NCBI GenBank assembly: GCA_033722075.1
Contig: JAWVZU010000209.1
Span: 1 to 7,274, forward strand
Length of the DNA stretch: 7,274 bases
Reading direction: 5' to 3'
Source: JAWVZU01 sp033722075
Lineage (GTDB): Bacteria; Pseudomonadota; Gammaproteobacteria; Xanthomonadales; SZUA-38
Part shown: positions 5,966 to 7,274 of the stretch, in pieces
Layout: each line of letters opens with the position of its first letter
Position numbering within the stretch: the first letter of the stretch is position 1
Notes under the pieces: generated by a model
Told to the model about the DNA's origin: nothing
Database searches by the model: none
The model's input: only the letters and a program-made list of their open reading frames with translations
Translations under genes and position numbers: made by a program

Positions 5966-5974
5966 TGCTATGCT
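5966..5974 (+). promoter_or_regulatory. Possible extended -10 promoter for moxR-DUF58
   Basis: The 78-base gap after yceF contains TGC-TATGCT (5966-5974), an extended -10 form. No clear -35 stands at the right distance (TTCACT 5943-5948 is 20 bases away). It would give a leader of about 22 bases before the moxR ATG. Confidence 0.25.
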
Positions 5975-6003
5975 TTCCCTGTTTCATTGACCTGGAAGGC
6001 CGC

Positions 6004-6945
6004 ATGAGCGCAATTACCCAGCCCGTTTCGACCGGCGAAGGACTGCAGTCGGCGCTGGACCAGATCAATCGCATCGTGGTCGGCAAGGAACGCATCGTGA
6101 AGCTGGCTACAGCCTGCATGCTCGCGGACGGCCACCTTCTGCTCGAGGATCTCCCCGGCGTCGGCAAGACTACCCTGGCCCACGCGCTGGCGATCACCGC
6201 CGGGCTCGACTACCAGCGGGTCCAGTTCACCAGCGACATGCTCCCCGCGGACATTCTCGGGCTTTCCATCTACAGTCGCCAGAAGGAACGCTTCGATTTC
6301 CACCCGGGGCCGATCTTCGCCCAGGTGGTGCTGGCGGACGAAATCAACCGGGCGACCCCGAAGACGCAAAGCGCGCTGCTGGAAGCCATGGCTGAGCGCC
6401 AGGTCACCATCGAAGGCCAGACACGCCCCCTGCCCCAACCCTTCTTCGTGATCGCGACGCAGAACCCGGTCGACCTCGCGGGGACCTTCCCGCTACCGGA
6501 CTCCCAGCTGGATCGTTTCCTGATGAAACTCAGCATGGGTTACCCGGATCCGGAGGCGGAGAGAAAGCTGTTCATAGAACCGGACCGCCAGGTCATGCTC
6601 GGTGATGCGGACGCACTGCTCAGTGGGGCAACGCTGCTCGAGCTGCAGCGCAACGCCGCCGCCGTCCACGCCTCGGAACCGCTGCTGGATTACCTTCAGG
6701 CGCTGGTAGCCGCAACTCGCGACGATGCGGCCATCCTCACCGGCCTGTCTCCGCGCGCCGCCCTGGCCATTCTGAGCGGCGCCCGGGCGTGGGCTTTGCT
6801 GGAAGGGCGAGACCACTTGATACCGGAGGATCTCCAGGCCGTTTTTGTCCCGGTCGCCGCGCACCGCATCCGGCCAGCGCCGGGAACCGACGCCAGCCAG
6901 GAACGAATCGCCGAGCGACTGCTCGAACAAACCCCGATACCCTAG
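6004..6945 (+). CDS. moxR: MoxR-family AAA+ ATPase
   Basis: This 313-residue cytosolic AAA+ ATPase belongs to the MoxR group, chaperone-like proteins that help assemble or activate partner complexes, often with DUF58 and von Willebrand A proteins. Visible elements are Walker A (LPGVGKTT, 50-57), Walker B with the following helix (VLADEINRATPKTQSALLEAM, Asp112 and Glu113 at the core), sensor 1 (IATQNP, Asn154), a likely arginine finger (Arg171 in SQLDRFL) and sensor 2 (GLSPRAAL, Arg251). Length and all motifs are typical of an intact enzyme. The ATG at 6004 follows GGAAGG with a short 4-base gap. The next gene, a DUF58 protein, starts 22 bases later on the same strand, the commonest MoxR neighbour. 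The substrate is unknown. Confidence 0.94.
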   Translation: MSAITQPVSTGEGLQSALDQINRIVVGKERIVKLATACMLADGHLLLEDLPGVGKTTLAHALAITAGLDYQRVQFTSDMLPADILGLSIYSRQKERFDFHPGPIFAQVVLADEINRATPKTQSALLEAMAERQVTIEGQTRPLPQPFFVIATQNPVDLAGTFPLPDSQLDRFLMKLSMGYPDPEAERKLFIEPDRQVMLGDADALLSGATLLELQRNAAAVHASEPLLDYLQALVAATRDDAAILTGLSPRAALAILSGARAWALLEGRDHLIPEDLQAVFVPVAAHRIRPAPGTDASQERIAERLLEQTPIP

Positions 6946-6967
6946 CGAAACGCGCCGCTTCCAGACC

Positions 6968-7274
6968 ATGCTTCAGGCCCTGCGAAACCGGTTTTTTCCA
7001 AGCTTCGACTGGCAGGACATCGGCTATCGCATCGTGTCCAAGATCCAGAAGCGGAAGGGCCCGGAACCGTTGCCGATCACCCTGCACGGGAAGCGGGTCT
7101 ATGTGCTGCCCACCCGCTTCGGCCTGTTCTTCGGATTCTTCACCCTGGTCATGGTCGTGGCCGGACTCAACTACAACAACAATATGGCCCTGCTCCTGGC
7201 CTTCCTGATCGGCGGCATGGCACTGCTGGTCCCCCTTTACACCGTGCGAAACCTGGTCGACCTGCGGATCAGCC
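6968..7274 (+). CDS. DUF58 domain membrane protein, N-terminal part (3' end outside window)
   Basis: An ATG at 6968 opens a frame that runs off the window after 102 codons. A basic N-terminal stretch of about 40 residues leads to GKRVYVLPTRFGLFFGFF (41-58) and then GLNYNNNMALLLAFLIGG (66-83). The ILPTR-type segment and the N-Y-N-N-N between two membrane helices (about 52-67 and 73-91) are characteristic of two-helix DUF58 proteins encoded beside moxR. The DUF58 domain proper lies beyond the edge and cannot be checked. No clear Shine-Dalgarno sequence precedes the ATG, so translation may depend on coupling with moxR 22 bases upstream. In relatives the pair acts in envelope-related processes, often with a transglutaminase-like protein. 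This role is inferred. Confidence 0.85.
   Translation, partial: MLQALRNRFFPSFDWQDIGYRIVSKIQKRKGPEPLPITLHGKRVYVLPTRFGLFFGFFTLVMVVAGLNYNNNMALLLAFLIGGMALLVPLYTVRNLVDLRIS

Overview
This is a GC-rich window with tightly packed genes, most likely from a gammaproteobacterium. FolD carries its catalytic residues at the E. coli positions (Lys54, Gln98, Asp121). The Maf protein is of the YceF type, closely resembling the E. coli protein. I cannot name a genus.

Layout, left to right. Positions 1-210 (+) hold the last 69 codons of a protein ending in an FG-GAP-like repeat. Positions 318-497 (+) encode an unrecognised 59-residue single-pass membrane protein. A 116-base convergent spacer (498-613) with small hairpins follows. 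On the minus strand, 4287 down to 614, lies a compact four-gene operon for a TRAP transporter. In transcription order it comprises a TatT-like lipoprotein, a DctP-type periplasmic binding protein, a DctQ small permease and a DctM large permease. The genes are separated by 2 bases or overlap by 17 and 4 bases. folD (minus, 4378-5271) lies just upstream, facing the same way. It is divergent from a yceF-type maf gene (plus, 5347-5925), and the spacer has candidate promoters whose -10 boxes overlap on opposite strands. The right end holds a MoxR-family AAA+ ATPase (6004-6945) and the start of a DUF58 membrane protein (6968 to the edge), a well-known gene pair.

How the genes work together. DctP should capture a solute in the periplasm and deliver it to the DctQ-DctM membrane complex, which uses an ion gradient for uptake. 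The TatT lipoprotein makes this a TPR-protein-associated TRAP transporter (TPAT), the type described from Treponema pallidum. The DctP protein has tryptophan where carboxylate-binding relatives have the key arginine, so the ligand is probably not a simple carboxylate. FolD (one-carbon metabolism) and YceF (nucleotide pyrophosphatase) are housekeeping genes with no evident link to the transporter. MoxR and DUF58 probably act together in an envelope-related process.

No mobile element, CRISPR array, tRNA, rRNA or riboswitch was recognised. The TPAT operon with its altered binding-protein signature is the most interesting part. It is an uncommon variant of a known system, not a wholly new one.
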